Assembly (NCBI RefSeq): GCF_000801105.2
Contig: NW_026615359.1
Coordinates: 1-64,000, forward strand
Length of the DNA stretch: 64,000 bases
Direction: 5' to 3'
From: Raphanus sativus
Lineage: Eukaryota; Streptophyta; Magnoliopsida; Brassicales; Brassicaceae
The notes beneath the pieces are model-generated. The model saw only the letters and a program-made list of their open reading frames with translations, had not been told where the DNA came from and searched no databases. This document shows positions 46,600 through 58,224 of this stretch, in pieces (the stretch's first letter is position 1; the number at the start of each line of letters is the position of its first letter). A program made the translations under genes and the position numbers.

Positions 46600-48468
46600 C
46601 TTTATTTCTCCAGCTGCGAATTTAGCTGCCAGTTGTCGTTGGAGGTCCCAACATTCCTCAGTTGAGTGCCCTTCTCGATCATGATAAGAGCAATGTTTGT
46701 TTTTATCAAAGCCTTTTGACCAGGGAGTTTTGTTCGCTGCGGCGACAGGTTTCTCTTCCTTGTCTTCCTCGATTGCATAGAAATGTTCTCTTTGAGTTCA
46801 GTTGTTTCGGGGGTTCCCTCTTTTGTGAGGTCCCTTTGCCTCAGAGGATTCACCTTTTGAGTGATTCTGAGGCTTCTTGTGGAGTTTATCCAATGCGGTT
46901 GTCTCCTCCTCCATAGTAATGTATCTGGTGGCTTTATGAAGAGCATCATCGATAGTTGGAGGAGTATTGAGTGTTAGCTCTGGCCAGAATTTCGATTTAT
47001 AGAACAGACCTCTCCTAAGAGCCTCGATGGCGGCTAGGTCGTTAGGATTCGAGAGCTTAGTTCTTATTGCCCTGAATTTCTCGATGTAGACTCGTAGTGA
47101 GTCCCCCATTCCTTGTCTGACCTTCCAAAGGTCGGCTTCAGAAGCTTGTTTCAGGATATGGGTCGAGTACTGCTTCATGAAGGCGTTAGTTAACTGATCG
47201 AAACTATCTATCGAGGCTGGTTCGAGACCAGAGAACCACTCAAGGGCTGTTCCGACCAAGTTTTCGGCGAATGTCCTGCAGTAACCTGCTTTGCATTCTT
47301 CCTGTGTAAAATCGGCTTTAACGATTGCCAGTCGGAAAGCTCTCAAATAGGCCTTTGGGTCAGAGGTCCCGTCATACTCGGGAATTCTGATTTTTCGGGT
47401 ATCCCTTATATAGGAGCTGGCAATTCTGTCAGTGATGGAGTTCCAGGTGTTTCTTCGATCAAACTATCGATTTCGGGAGCTGGGCTCGTAGCTTTATGGA
47501 CTTGAGCTCCCAATTTTTGGAGAGCTGCATGAGTTTGTTCCATATACCTAGGATAGCTTCAGGTCCTTCCATAGGTAGGACATTTGGGTCGTTATTAGGT
47601 ACCCGACGGGCAGGTTCCTGATGGAATCGTGTGGGCTCATCCTCCCATGCAGTTGGTGGGCTAATCGCTCGCCAGCTCTTGGGTTATCGGAATCTATCCG
47701 TTGATATCCGTCCCCATTTGGGGTTGAGCCTCTGGTTTGATAAACCGGAGCTGCTGTCCTACCTCCGGATGGGAGGGATACTCCTGCCCCGGATCTAAAA
47801 TCAGTCGGCGGAGGAGGTAGACGAGAGCTCTGATCAGCGACCTGACCGGATGCGGAACTGGTTGTTGCCATGTTGCTTCCCATAGCACTGGTGATAGGCG
47901 GGTTAAACACGGGAGCTGTCCCAGTATGAGGTGTCTGGAAAGCCGATCCCTGTCCTGCGGGAGCAGTGCTATCAGGGGAAAAATCTAAACGTCCCCGGGG
48001 GAATGAGGGATCAGTTAATCGATCTCGGAAAGTGACCCCCGGAGTTTGACGTCGAGGTGGATGGGTTGTTGTGTCTAGAGATCTTGTTATCTCTTCGAAT
48101 CGTTGCTGTCGAACAGCTAGCTGATGCATCGTACGCTCACTTTCCTGAGCTTTGTCTACTAGTTGCATCATCATCTGACGAATTTCAGAAAGCTGAGCCT
48201 CCGTTTGATTCGGAGCGGCTTGCTGCTGAGGATTCTCGGTAATTGGAAGCCCGGGGGCCGTTCCACTTGACGATCTCTGGTTAGTAGCTCCGGTTGTAGT
48301 GTGGCTTGTTCGAGCGTTAATCGGAAGCTGTTGTCCGGATCGGTGGTCGCCACGTCGAGGCTCCGAGGTTACAAGGGTAGAGCCTCCGTCGTTCGGTGAG
48401 CCATCGCTCTGAATCGGGAGGTTAAGATCAGACAGATTTGTTGTCTGATCGGTAGGATTCATCCTCAA
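46600..48468 (-). pseudogene. Gag of the gypsy element
   Basis: Begins MRMNPTDQTTNL near 48462 with a long Ser/Pro/Thr/Gln-rich N-terminal region. The Retrotrans_gag domain follows (ALEWFSGLEPASIDSFDQL, LRVYIEKFRAI) at about 46800-47346, then a basic tail and a knuckle-like CSYHDREGHSTEEC near 46675. Frame breaks near 47560, 47400 and 46800. Forms the particle that packages element RNA. Confidence 0.85.
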
Positions 48469-48496
48469 GTTAGAGTAAGGGATTCGATTGTTTCTT

Positions 48497-48513
48497 ACCC
48501 ACAGACGGCACTA
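48497..48513 (-). other. Primer-binding site of the gypsy element
   Basis: On the minus strand AGTGCCGTCTGTGGGTA follows the 5' LTR after three bases. It resembles the TGGCGCCGTCTGTGGGA site common in Tat-type plant elements, with changes in its first bases. Confidence 0.6.
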
Positions 48514-48515
48514 AT

Positions 48516-49060
48516 TGTGAGGGATTAAACTCACCTCCTGATTTTAGGTTAGGTTATAGTTTAGGAAAGGATTAGGGAAAGATAATCGTGGGTTGAATCC
48601 CGTAAGAACTTAAAAGATGAATGAATGATTTTATTGATGATTTTGGGTGAAGAATATGTTTACAAAGATGTTTCTCTTGACGATTACAAAGATAGTAAAA
48701 AATGCCTTAGAATTGGTATGAATAATCGTGAAAATGAATAAAGGTTGGATCCCCTCTTTCTTGAGTTTCTTTCTATTTAAATAGCCTCAGGTCCCGTTTG
48801 ATCGTAGCCAACTGGTTCTCGAGATCTTCTCCGTTTGTTGAGGAATCCGTGATAGCTTCCCTTTGATCAGGTCCTGCGCTCCTTCTGTTACGACGTGAGC
48901 TTCCTCTTCATCGTGACCTCTTTGAAGATTGCCGTTATCTTCCAGCCTCCGGTTCCGCATTAGACCTCTGTTTAGGTCTCCGAAACGTGTTGGGCTTTGA
49001 CTCGGCCCAATACTTGTTTTAGTTTTACTATCAGTTAGCGGACCATATTCGAGCCCAACA
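48516..49060 (-). repeat. 5' LTR of the gypsy element
   Basis: 545 bp, same length as the left LTR, so only substitutions separate them. On the minus strand it should hold the promoter; TTTAAATAG lies at 48775-48783. Confidence 0.93.
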
Positions 49061-49289
49061 ATAGAGACTTGTAAGAGATATAAATTGTAAGAGATATAAA
49101 GTGAAACCGAAAAAGAGCTGCAGTAGCTAAAGCAGATACCACTCCAATTATATTCATGGCCTGAGAATAGTAAAACTTCACATATGAAGAATTATTGGTA
49201 GGGGAATTATAAAGCAAATCCATAAACTAATTCACTTCCTCTGACCTTTAGTAGGAGAAGTAACAAAAAGCGGAGCATACAAACGTACA

Positions 49290-51053
49290 TCTATCTTATT
49301 AAAGATGAAGTATAAATTCGGTGCGTTTGGATAGTTGGATAAGATTAATAAAAAAATTTGGTGTGTTTGGTTATAGCTATAAAAAAAAATGGAGTGTTTG
49401 GAAACTTGAATAGTAGTATCTATTAATTGTGTTTCCATGTTTCACTTAGTTTAACAATTTAATTAATTATATTACCTTAATAATAAATTACATCATTAAT
49501 TATATTAGCATAATAATAATAGTGCATATCTATCTTATTAAAGGTGAAATACAAATTAGGTGCATTTGGATACTTGGATAAGATTAATAAAAAACTTTGG
49601 TGTGTTTGGTTATAGCTATAAAAAATGGAGTGTTTGGAAACTTGAATAGTAGTATCTATTAATTGTGTTTCCATATTTCACTTAGTTTAACAATTTAATT
49701 AATTATATTACCTTAATAATAAATTACATCATTAATTATATTACCATAATAATAATAGTGCATATTTTTATTTATTAGTTAATCAATATTAACTTTGTGC
49801 CAATTATAAAATCAAAAATGCTAAATAATTAGGTTTTACATATGATTAAACATTTGGTTTATTTTATTTTACTAAAATATTTTTATTTTAGTTACAATCG
49901 GTGGAAAATTACGTACCCAAAAACATAGTTCAAAAAATATGTTTTGTGAATAAAATAATAACTTAAATCAAAATACTTAAAATGTCCTACATTTATTGTC
50001 ACTTAATTTTCCACTCCATATAATTATTTTACTTGATAAAAAAACTCTTTCTATTTCACTTAATTTAGCAAAACACATAATACAGTTTTTTATTAATTTA
50101 TATAATCATTTAGACATGAACATTATCTGTCTATTTAGGTACATGTTGTTCTTTTCGGGTATCATTTTTTTTTGGTAACCAAGTCCCGCTTGAATATTAT
50201 AAACTTATGTGTGGATTTTGAGTTGGATCATTCTAGATCTGGATGAATTCGGTTCTGATGTATAGGAACCTAAAAATATCTAAATAACCAATGTATCTAA
50301 AACGGGTTCGGATATTTGTAACAAAAATAACCATATAACCTGATTCGGTCCAGATCTTTTGAGTATCGTTAGTTACCAGATCTTTTGAATATCGATGTAT
50401 AAAAATATATTTCACGGGCCAATTTAACAAAATATTAATTGGTTCAGTTGAAATAAATATATTTTAAAAAATTATATGAACTGAAAAAATCACTATAAGA
50501 GTACTTACATTTGGATTCAAATCATTTTTTAATAACAAACTACACAAATATATTGATTTGTATACAAATTTAAATTACAATGTAAATATTTAATTGAACA
50601 CAATTAATACAGAAATATGTCACATTGCTTAAACAAAATATCAAAGTAAACAGTTGCATTCTAAAATCATTTATTTTAACAACAAGCCAAATAAATATGT
50701 TGATTGGAGAGGGAATAAAATAAAGCCAGAGAAATACATAGTTTACCAGAGACATTCTATATGTCAAATTTATTATAAAGAAATTTTTACTAAGATAAAT
50801 ACATTCAATAATTACAAACAAATAATATATTTCATAAAAGTAAAAAATAATATATGCGCTTCGATATGTTGATTGGAGAGGGAATAAAACAAAGTCAGAA
50901 AAACACATAGTTTACCAGAGACACTATGTGTGTCAAATTTATTATAAAGAAAGTTTTACTAAAATAAATATGTTCAATAATTACAAACAAATAATATATT
51001 TCATAAAAGTAAAAAATAATACCCGCGCTTTCGAAGCGCGGGTCAAAATCTAG
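49290..51053 (+). mobile_element. Non-autonomous Helitron with both ends duplicated
   Basis: 5' end TCTATCTTATTAAAGATGAAG at 49290 after host A; 3' hairpin CCCGCGCTTTCGAAGCGCGGG then TCAAAATCTAG ending at 51053 before host T. The first 239 bp (49290-49528) are repeated at 49529-49767, with a second start TCTATCTTATTAAAGGTG. Near the 3' end a 169-bp unit (50695-50863) is repeated at 50864-51021; the inner copy carries a ruined hairpin (ATATGCGCTTCG). No coding sequence. Lies in an intron of the ALG3 relic. Confidence 0.9.
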
Positions 51054-51984
51054 TTCATCTTTATAGAGACAGCTCCGCTGTAAGCAAACAGACTAGTCAG
51101 TCACAAGGATATGAAAAAATAAAAACATAAAGACAGGAAAAGCAGAAGTGTTGCCTGAAAACAAGTATACTGAGATGCCATTTACGAGAGAGGAAGAGAG
51201 CGATTGAGGCATGAAGGAGGGTCATGGAAAAATAATCATTGAAGACATTGAATGTATTCTCTTGGATAAACACAGTAGACTTAGCGCCCACCATGGCACC
51301 TGTTGTAATACTATACGTAAAGATAGAGGAGGATGAATGGAGGACAAATCCACACCAAAAGACTCTTATGTTAAAGAAACAAAAGGGTTGGTGTTGTAGA
51401 GAACCCTTAGTCTCCAACATGTAGAGAACACCAAAAAGATTCTGCAACATGAAAGAGAAAAACATTAAACGAGAGGTCCACCGCTAAACCGCAAACACAA
51501 GGGCCCTGTGTCGCCTTTCAAGCTCCCGTAGTCTCTCTCCCCGACAAAATCACTAACCTGCCCCCAATTTTTATACCTTTTCACTAACTTGTTGAAGAAA
51601 CCATTTGACTTTTGTATATTTTACTGAATGATCATCGATCTTTGTGTCTGTTAAGAGAAGAACACGGTTTAAATTATGTTCAATGCACACTACGAAATTT
51701 TTAACAAAATTGTGGGAAAAATCAGATCATCTCACATGGAACATAAGCTATGATAAGTGCCACGAGAATTGCATCAGCGATGATTAAGGCGAATGCGAAG
51801 GTAATTTTAGGTTTTTTAAACATATAAGGTCCATATTCGCCGGTGACGTAGTCAGTATCGAAACAGACAACTACTTGTGACTCACTTTTAGTTGTAACAT
51901 ATTGAAATTAAAAATAAGGACGACTGATGAAGAGCAAAGATAGAAAAGACGAAGACCGAGGAGAGCTACTATAGATGATTGTTC

Positions 51985-52600
51985 CAAAATTTATGGTTCT
52001 GATACCATTTGTAGAGTCAATCTAAAATCTAACAAGAATTTTGTTGGGGGATTCGTAGCTGATGGGACCATTCTTTACAATCTCCTGGTTCCTTGATCTT
52101 TCCCATTGATTCAATCTTTTTTTATGACACAAAAGTTTTTTACCCAGTTTACGGTCGCATTACATCTGGGGTGGATCTAGGATCCACAACATCCACTATG
52201 AAGTATCGGAAAACACCTCCGATATGATGTACAAGATCATAAACTCCCTATGTTCCTGGGTATGCAAACTCTAGAGAGTATAAAGAGATTACTAGAGAAT
52301 TACATGGTTAAAGTTAAGTAGAAAAAGATATCATCTCTAGCTTACTCTATCTCTATAAGAGACGGCATGGAAGCCTTCATGGATGCTTGAGGCTCGTGCC
52401 TCCCAGAAGCTTGGTTTAAAGATCCCATCTCTCATTGTTTGTATCAGTAATTAATCTAATGGGCTTCGATGATTAGGTCCACAGGTTGTACGCGCGTAAC
52501 TTGTGCAAGTCGGCCCAACCGATGAACAAGTCTGATGGGCTCGACGAAACCTCAATAAACTCCACCTGTTTGGTCCAAGTCCATAACTCTTCCTTTGTGC
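51985..52600 (-). mobile_element. Possible LTR-retrotransposon remnant
   Basis: On the minus strand ATGGTATCAGAACC at about 51993-52006 resembles the initiator-Met PBS (TGGTATCAGAGC) and directly follows ...GATTGACTCTACA, which would be an LTR end. The far LTR end and a TSD were not found. The sequence to 52600 is GC-richer than its surroundings but codes for nothing I recognise. Confidence 0.4.
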
Positions 52601-52689
52601 CGACACCTCCTGCTGCTTGAGCAAGCCTGCTCATTTTCTGCATCTACTTGTCTTCTCTTATCTCTTCTCACTTATCTTAGCTCCATCTT

Positions 52690-54195
52690 GAGCCAAACTT
52701 TTGAATTCCCTCACCAAGGAGGGAAAACCCGGTGAGCTCACCAAAAAAATGTGGGATGGCCTCATCCGTTACTGGAAGCTACCATCGTCCATTAAAGTCC
52801 CCAACAGTTGCTCCGAATCCTGTCGGACGGTAGATGAGCACGGCAACATGCCAATGCTTCACACTACGAGTCAAAAATCCCAGGCTGGCGTCTGTTTGTG
52901 CATGGTAAGTATTTTAATTAATTAACTATTTTTGTATATATTCTAACTTTTTAAAAAAAATTAGGCCAAAGAGACGAGAATTCTCCTATCTCTTAAGGAA
53001 CTCTAGAAGAGGACCCACAAGAACAAGACTGGAAAATTTGTAGATCCTAGGTTCGAGCAAATCTATAACGAGGTGGTTACTCAGAGTGAAGACCACCAAA
53101 CCCAGCTGACCCAACAGTCCCCCAATGGATACCCATCACATTATCCACACCTAAAGTGGATAAGATTTACGAGGAAGTAAAAGTTTTTATTAAATTATTA
53201 TTGTTCATATATAATTTATAATTTATCACTAACATTAATCTTTTTTTAAAGCCGTCTCTAAAAAAAGGAGGTACATTGGGGATTGGCTTCGTCAACGATG
53301 TTCCAAGAGAGAAATCGTCTTATAGTCAGAGACGGGAGGATGAAATCACTCAGCTGAATTCTGATTTGAATTCGACGCGATCTGCATTCACAGCTCGTAT
53401 GGGTGGAGTCGAGGGCTTTCTGGACGTTATAGCAGCTGGAAATCCGCAATTGCAGACCATGTTGGCGCATATGCGAAGCCAAAATCACATTCCAGAGAAT
53501 CCCGCACACAGGAAGATGGAAGATGAGGAAGAAGTACAAAGGATGAGTCAAGACCTCTTCGAGGAGATGCAGAACAACAACCCTTAGTTCTTTTTTTTCT
53601 TTTTATTGTATTATAAAATTAAAACTTAAATATTTATAAAATATTTTTGTATTGTTTTTATTATTTCATATTTAAATATTTTTAATTAAATTTTGAAATA
53701 AATTTGATAATTTTTATTGTAAAAAATAAAGAATCGAAGCAAATTCGTAGCTAGTTTACGTCTGCTTAACGAGGAAACCTTACGAGGAAATTGCTTCTAT
53801 ACTAAGCGTCGAATTTACCAGGATAGTCTTACGTGTCCTTTACGAGGAAAATTTACGTGGTCTTTTGGACAAAAATTGGCGACCTTTTTACGAGGAAACC
53901 TCACAAGGCAATTTACGATGAAACATTATAGTCCATTTTACGACGAAACCTTTTCTCGTAACTTTACGATGAAATAGGGGTAGAAAACTTACGTGTCTTT
54001 AACGAGGAAATATTAAAACTCTATTTTACGACGAGAAGGTTTCCTCATAAGTTTACGACGATTTGGCGAGGAAAATTATGTTACGACCGAATGTCTAACG
54101 ACGAACATCTTTCGTGTTTATTTCCTCGTAAAACTTGTTTTAAGAAGAAATAACCACGAAAGTGATCGTCATTAATCATGTATTTTCTTGTAGTG
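52690..54195 (+). mobile_element. CACTA (En/Spm) transposon, 3' part
   Basis: Ends TTTTCTTGTAGTG at 54195, the inverse of the CACTACAAGAAAA terminus. The 430 bp before it (53750-54170) are dense in ACGAGGAAA / TTTCCTCGTAA motifs, the sub-terminal repeats bound by CACTA proteins. A TNP-like protein fragment precedes them. The matching 5' terminus was not found, so the left part is lost or too diverged; the left limit is approximate. Confidence 0.8.
52701..53587 (+). pseudogene. CACTA-associated plant transposase-family protein fragment (TNP1-like)
   Basis: Three patches: GELTKKMWDGLIRYWKLPSS with VDEHGNMPMLHTT (52701-52905), a middle part with KNKTGKFVDPRFEQIYNEVV (about 52968-53160) that contains a stop, and [20 protein letters not shown]...[15 protein letters not shown] (53265-53587, ends NNNP stop). 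The set matches my memory of the transposase, Ptta/En/Spm plant family, accessory proteins of CACTA elements. Introns separate the patches; at least one nonsense codon makes it non-functional. Confidence 0.75.
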
Positions 54196-55413
54196 ATTAT
54201 TCTTTTTCATTCTTTTAAACTATTCTATTAATTATATATACCAAAATAATTCAATGTCTTTTATTTTATGTGTTAACTATAAAAAATTCAAAAATTTAAA
54301 TGAAATTATTTTATCAAGGACAAGAATTTGTCTGTTAACAATTTTTTTTTGTTTACGTAATCAGATAGACTTGGACATTCATGTACACGTTCGGATACGT
54401 ATCGGATTTTTGGATTTTAAAATTAAAATTTTGTTTGGATATTCAGGTTAGTTTCTTTTAGGTCCGGATAAATTCATAAAAAAACTAAAAATATCTAAAT
54501 ACCTTATATCTATTTGTTTAAAATTTTCATTAAATAATTCAAGCTCTAGTTTGGAGTATAAAAGCCGTTAGCATGAGTCAGATATATATGAGTATTAATT
54601 ATATGTATAACTTTCTTTATTTGGATGGTCCAGGAGTCTAGGGCTTATAAAAATCAAAAGAAGAACCAATGAGAAATGTTCGGGATTTATGGACCACTCG
54701 CTTTACAAACCAATTTTTAATTGTTGTTTATTGTACTATTTACTCTTTACAAAGTGAGGTACAAATATAGTAATTTCATATCATAAAACTTTAAATAGTT
54801 ATTAGTTTAAAGAAACAATACTGATGTAGTAAATTTAAATCTACATATGATCTGTAGACTGTACGGAATGGCATTTTAGTGTTGATAAGTTAAATGTGAA
54901 AGTCTGTATGCAAATGCTAATAATGATGACTTTATAAATACAAACACTGAACAAGACGAATGTCTTTTTCGTCGACAAAATTGATTGATATATGCATATA
55001 TTCAAATTCCACAGACTGCAAGACTATATCTTTTGAAATTTTCTTGTGATATATAATTTTGATCTTATTGTATGGTTCATCCATGGTAAGGACTTTGTTC
55101 CAAGTTTTTTTTTTTTTTTGCACCAAGTTTATTCTAATGAAAAGGTTTGCCAAAAAAAAAAGGTATGATTCCTCGTCTAGAGCACAACCACATGCTATAT
55201 ATATATTTTCACTGTCCAGAAGAAGAACCCTCAAACTTTATTTCGCATTATATATCGGTTTATCTTCATTCATGATTGTCGGTATATATAGATACTAAGA
55301 TGCAAGCGGTAGAAATCTCGTTAGGCGGGTTGTGGCAAGACTTGCAGTATGGTGTTCTGCTAAGACTTATTTAATAATATCAGTCAAAAACTAATTATAT
55401 CTAACTCGTTTGA

Positions 55414-55466
<53 letters not shown>

Positions 55467-55953
55467 CAAGTTTTTTTTTTTTTTGCTAAAAGATTGAGAG
55501 GCAAGTTCCACAGAAGAAAAAAATCATCCTAAAATTCTAATAATGGTTCAAATATTCCTTCATCTGCATATATTATAAACGACATCACCGATTTTCATTT
55601 TCTGAATTCAGAGACCATAATCGGCAACTAAGTTACCAGAATTGATAATACTATATGATCGATCATATGGATTATTAAAAGAAAATTTAAAAGCACCCTT
55701 TAATTTTCACAGTGAAAATTAACAAAATCAGGAAAAACTACACACATTTCTTCACAGCCTCAAACCATAGATGCATTTTATACAATCATATATGTAGAAC
55801 TATATATATATATTATATATAATAAATAGATCGCCATATATAATGGAAGAAGAAGCTGGTCAAATTTTTAGCAAAAAAAAAAAAAAGAAGCTGGTCAAAG
55901 AACTAAACAAGATCGCACATAAAAAGGAAATCAAACAATCAGACACGGACAAC
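54196..55953. other. Intergenic DNA between CACTA remnant and NF-YB gene
   Basis: AT-rich, no gene seen. A pure (GA)n run occupies 55416-55465. The end nearest 55953 should be the 3' region of the NF-YB gene. Confidence 0.6.
55416..55465. repeat. (GA)n microsatellite
   Basis: About 25 uninterrupted GA units, about 490 bp downstream of the NF-YB stop codon. Confidence 0.95.
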
Positions 55954-56430
55954 TTAATTATCAGGTGAGGATTTAGGTCCTCCTTTGCCATGTTGATTGA
56001 CCCTCTCACCTTCAATAACTCGGTAACGATTTAAGTACTTCTTTAGCTGCTCGGCGTAATCATCAAACCCTAGATTTTCCATAGCCCAACAGATATCGTC
56101 TCCATTGACGGTCTTTCTCTTCTCCTTGTGGCATTTATCGGAGGCTTCTCCAGTGACGAAGCTTATGAACTCAGAGACACATTCTTGCATAGTCTCTTTT
56201 GCTTCTTTAGAGATCTTTGCATTTGGTGGGAGAATGTTCTTCATGATCCTTCCTACGTTTGCTATCGGAAGTAGCCTGTCTTGTTCTTTTATCATCATGT
56301 TTTCTTCCTGTTGTTGATCCTCCACCACTAAACCATCATGATTTTGATGATGAGATGAGCTGCTAGCAAAGTTGTAATTTTGGAATCTAGGGATTGGATT
56401 TTGGAACGGAGGGTAGTTCCCAGCCATCAA
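55954..56430 (-). CDS. NF-YB5: NF-YB transcription factor subunit, NF-YB5-like, 158 aa
   Basis: Single exon, intact. After a Gln/Asn/Ser-rich N-terminus (residues 1-50, with [11 protein letters not shown]) comes the conserved histone-fold domain from [14 protein letters not shown] (residue 51) through [18 protein letters not shown] and [12 protein letters not shown] to about residue 143, then a short tail ending [13 protein letters not shown] pairs with NF-YC through the histone fold and with NF-YA binds CCAAT boxes; in plants it can also join CO-like proteins. The tail and N-terminus match NF-YB5 (At2g47810) as I remember it, and the place beside ALG3 and GSTF8 agrees. Non-LEC1 type: the key LEC1 aspartate position reads K in [11 protein letters not shown]. 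Met1 and Met2 are adjacent; either could start. Confidence 0.95.
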   Translation of the reverse strand: MMAGNYPPFQNPIPRFQNYNFASSSSHHQNHDGLVVEDQQQEENMMIKEQDRLLPIANVGRIMKNILPPNAKISKEAKETMQECVSEFISFVTGEASDKCHKEKRKTVNGDDICWAMENLGFDDYAEQLKKYLNRYRVIEGERVNQHGKGGPKSSPDN

Positions 56431-57300
56431 ATCTTTATATAAAACAGATGAGAAATCGTGTCTAACTTATTATAACAACAACTATTGTCACTGAAAATTT
56501 GAAACAAAATTATATAATCCGCCCACTATATGGCATAAAAGAAAGAATAGAAAAAGAGAGTAGAGGTTTTTACATTATATTTGAATGTATGAATCTAAAA
56601 AATACTCGGTTTGACAGAGATTTGTGTAGTTAGCTTAGCTTTATAATGGAGCTAATTAGAAAGGAGTTTTATATAAGTAGCTTTATAATTTGCCCAGCAA
56701 AAAAATATATTATATTTATAGCTTTATATAAAGTAGACAATTAACGGAGAGCTCAACAAGGAGTGTTTATGTTTAGTCATCGAGGCGATGACGTGTCATA
56801 CAATCGATAAGTGAGGCCTAAAATCACCGAGGCCACTATTATCAAAGAAAATCCATAGATAGAATAGAATAAATTTAACATTTAATTATGAAATATTTCA
56901 AAATTTAGAAATCTGTGTTAAAATTTCTCATTTAAATATTTGGTAAATTTCTCAATATTTTTTAAAATACATTTATTATAATTTGTGTTTACATTTTTAG
57001 AAATCTAACTTTGCAGCTATCTAAACTTTACTGGAAATACCTTGTGGTAGGCAAGTTAATTTCTCATTTTTCTTGTTTAGCTGTACTATTTTTTATCAAA
57101 CTAATTAATTTATCTTAAACCTTATACAGTTAGAGTGTTTGGTTAAGTGTGATTTGTAAGCCATTTTTAATAGTTTCCCTCTATTGTAGAGTACTAGGTG
57201 AATCTTCTATGTACATGGGTATAAATATTTATAAATAATATATTATAATCATTTATTACTAGTAATTTTATATTATTTATAATTTATATTAACAATATAT
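56431..57300. other. Upstream region of the NF-YB gene, AT-rich
   Basis: Promoter side of the minus-strand NF-YB gene. TATATAAAG-like motifs occur around 56660-56725. No coding sequence seen. Confidence 0.5.
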
Positions 57301-57823
57301 TCTATTAAAACTGAAATACAAAATAATATTTGCATATTTTAAACTATTTTTTACAGATTTTCATTCTCTTTTTAATTAATTGTGACCACTTCATTTATTT
57401 CTTTTTTTCATTCTTTCAAACTACTTCATTAATTGTATTTATTATAATATTTCAATATTATTTATTTGATGTATCAACCATAATAATTTCACAGGTTTAA
57501 TAAAATTGTTTCATTCGTAAAAAAGTTCATACTGGTTAATAAATATTTTTTTTTTCTTACAGAATCAGTTAGACATAGACATCCAAATAATCATTCAAGT
57601 ATGAATCATTTTTTTGATATTTATTTTTTTTTGTTTTAAACTAAACTTTATTCGGATATTACATACTTTTGGATGGATTTTGAGTCGGATTTTTCCGGAT
57701 CTGGGTAAATTTGTAGAAATGTGAAAATATACAAATAATATAATATGTTTAAAAAAGTCATTCAAAAACTTATAAAAATAAGTAGAAATCAAATCTCGTG
57801 CGTACGCACAGGTCAAACTCTAG
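57301..57823 (+). mobile_element. Worn small Helitron
   Basis: The 3' end is GTGCGTACGCAC hairpin, then AGGTCAAACTCTAG and host T at 57824. A likely 5' end is TCTATTAAAACTGAAATACA at 57301, though the base before it is T, not A. Non-coding. Confidence 0.55.
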
Positions 57824-58176
57824 TATTATATTATATTAGTTAGACATTTGATTTTCGATATGTAATATCTAGTCTGTTTGGTCATCAATTTAGGTATATT
57901 GGATTGTATCTTCCTCCCTGAAATTCAACTATAATACTTTTTTTTACATAAAAGTAAAATTTTTAATTAATTTTTTTATTTACATTTAGGTTGGTTGCTG
58001 TTTTAGATATGAAAATATATTTTAATAAGATACATCTCTATAGAATCGAGAATGCCTTCATATATATTGTTTCGAGAATGAAGTAGCACAAATAAAACTA
58101 AGTGTTCGATTCAAATTTACATAAATGAATATACATATAATATTTTGAAGTCTCATTCACATATATATATAATATA

Positions 58177-58224
<48 letters not shown>

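Larger units (their letters stand above)
36479..49060 (-). mobile_element. Ty3/gypsy LTR retrotransposon, Tat-like, with antisense extra gene
   Basis: Two 545-bp direct LTRs (36479-37023 and 48516-49060) start TGTGAGGG and end ACA; I count about 22 differences between them, roughly 4 percent. Flanks ATGGA (36474-36478) and ATAGA (49061-49065) agree at 4 of 5. Read on the minus strand the order is 5' LTR (right), primer-binding site, gag, protease, reverse transcriptase, RNase H, integrase, then a non-coding tail and an antisense gene, polypurine tract and 3' LTR (left). The integrase-after-RNase-H order marks Ty3/gypsy; the antisense ORF and a PBS like TGCCGTCTGTGGG suggest the Tat lineage. 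Coding damage means this copy is dead. Inserted in an ALG3 intron. Confidence 0.92.
35319..51900 (-). pseudogene. ALG3: ALG3 (dolichol-P-Man:Man5GlcNAc2-PP-dolichol mannosyltransferase) relic, split by transposons
   Basis: Pieces in correct order on the minus strand: FKKPKITFAFALIIADAILV (about 51735-51820), ERDY...LKGDTGPL (about 51505-51550), NLFGVLYML (51415-51445), DYFSMTLLHASIALFLSRKW (51180-51245), AMNIIGVVSALATAAL (49105-49160), FLTTYPVSYIANAFDLGRVF (36255-36320), LLGAFANYK and RRHEGGITGFMRSRHF (35870-36065), FVGNFIGIVCARS (35695-35760) and GIELCWNVYPSTP... to the TAA at 35319-35321. ALG3 adds the first alpha-1,3 mannose on the lumenal side of the ER during N-glycan assembly. Lesions: early stop in the first exon, frame breaks near 51530 and 36285, a ~13-nt deletion near 51245, a ruined penultimate exon, and a gypsy retrotransposon (36479-49060) plus a Helitron (49290-51053) in its introns. 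Neighbour of GSTF8 and NF-YB5 in Arabidopsis as I recall, which supports the identity. Confidence 0.85.

Noticed and set aside
50570..50908. 112-codon minus-strand frame
   Set aside because: Lies in AT-rich tandem repeat units at the Helitron 3' end; hydrophobic composition reflects base bias.
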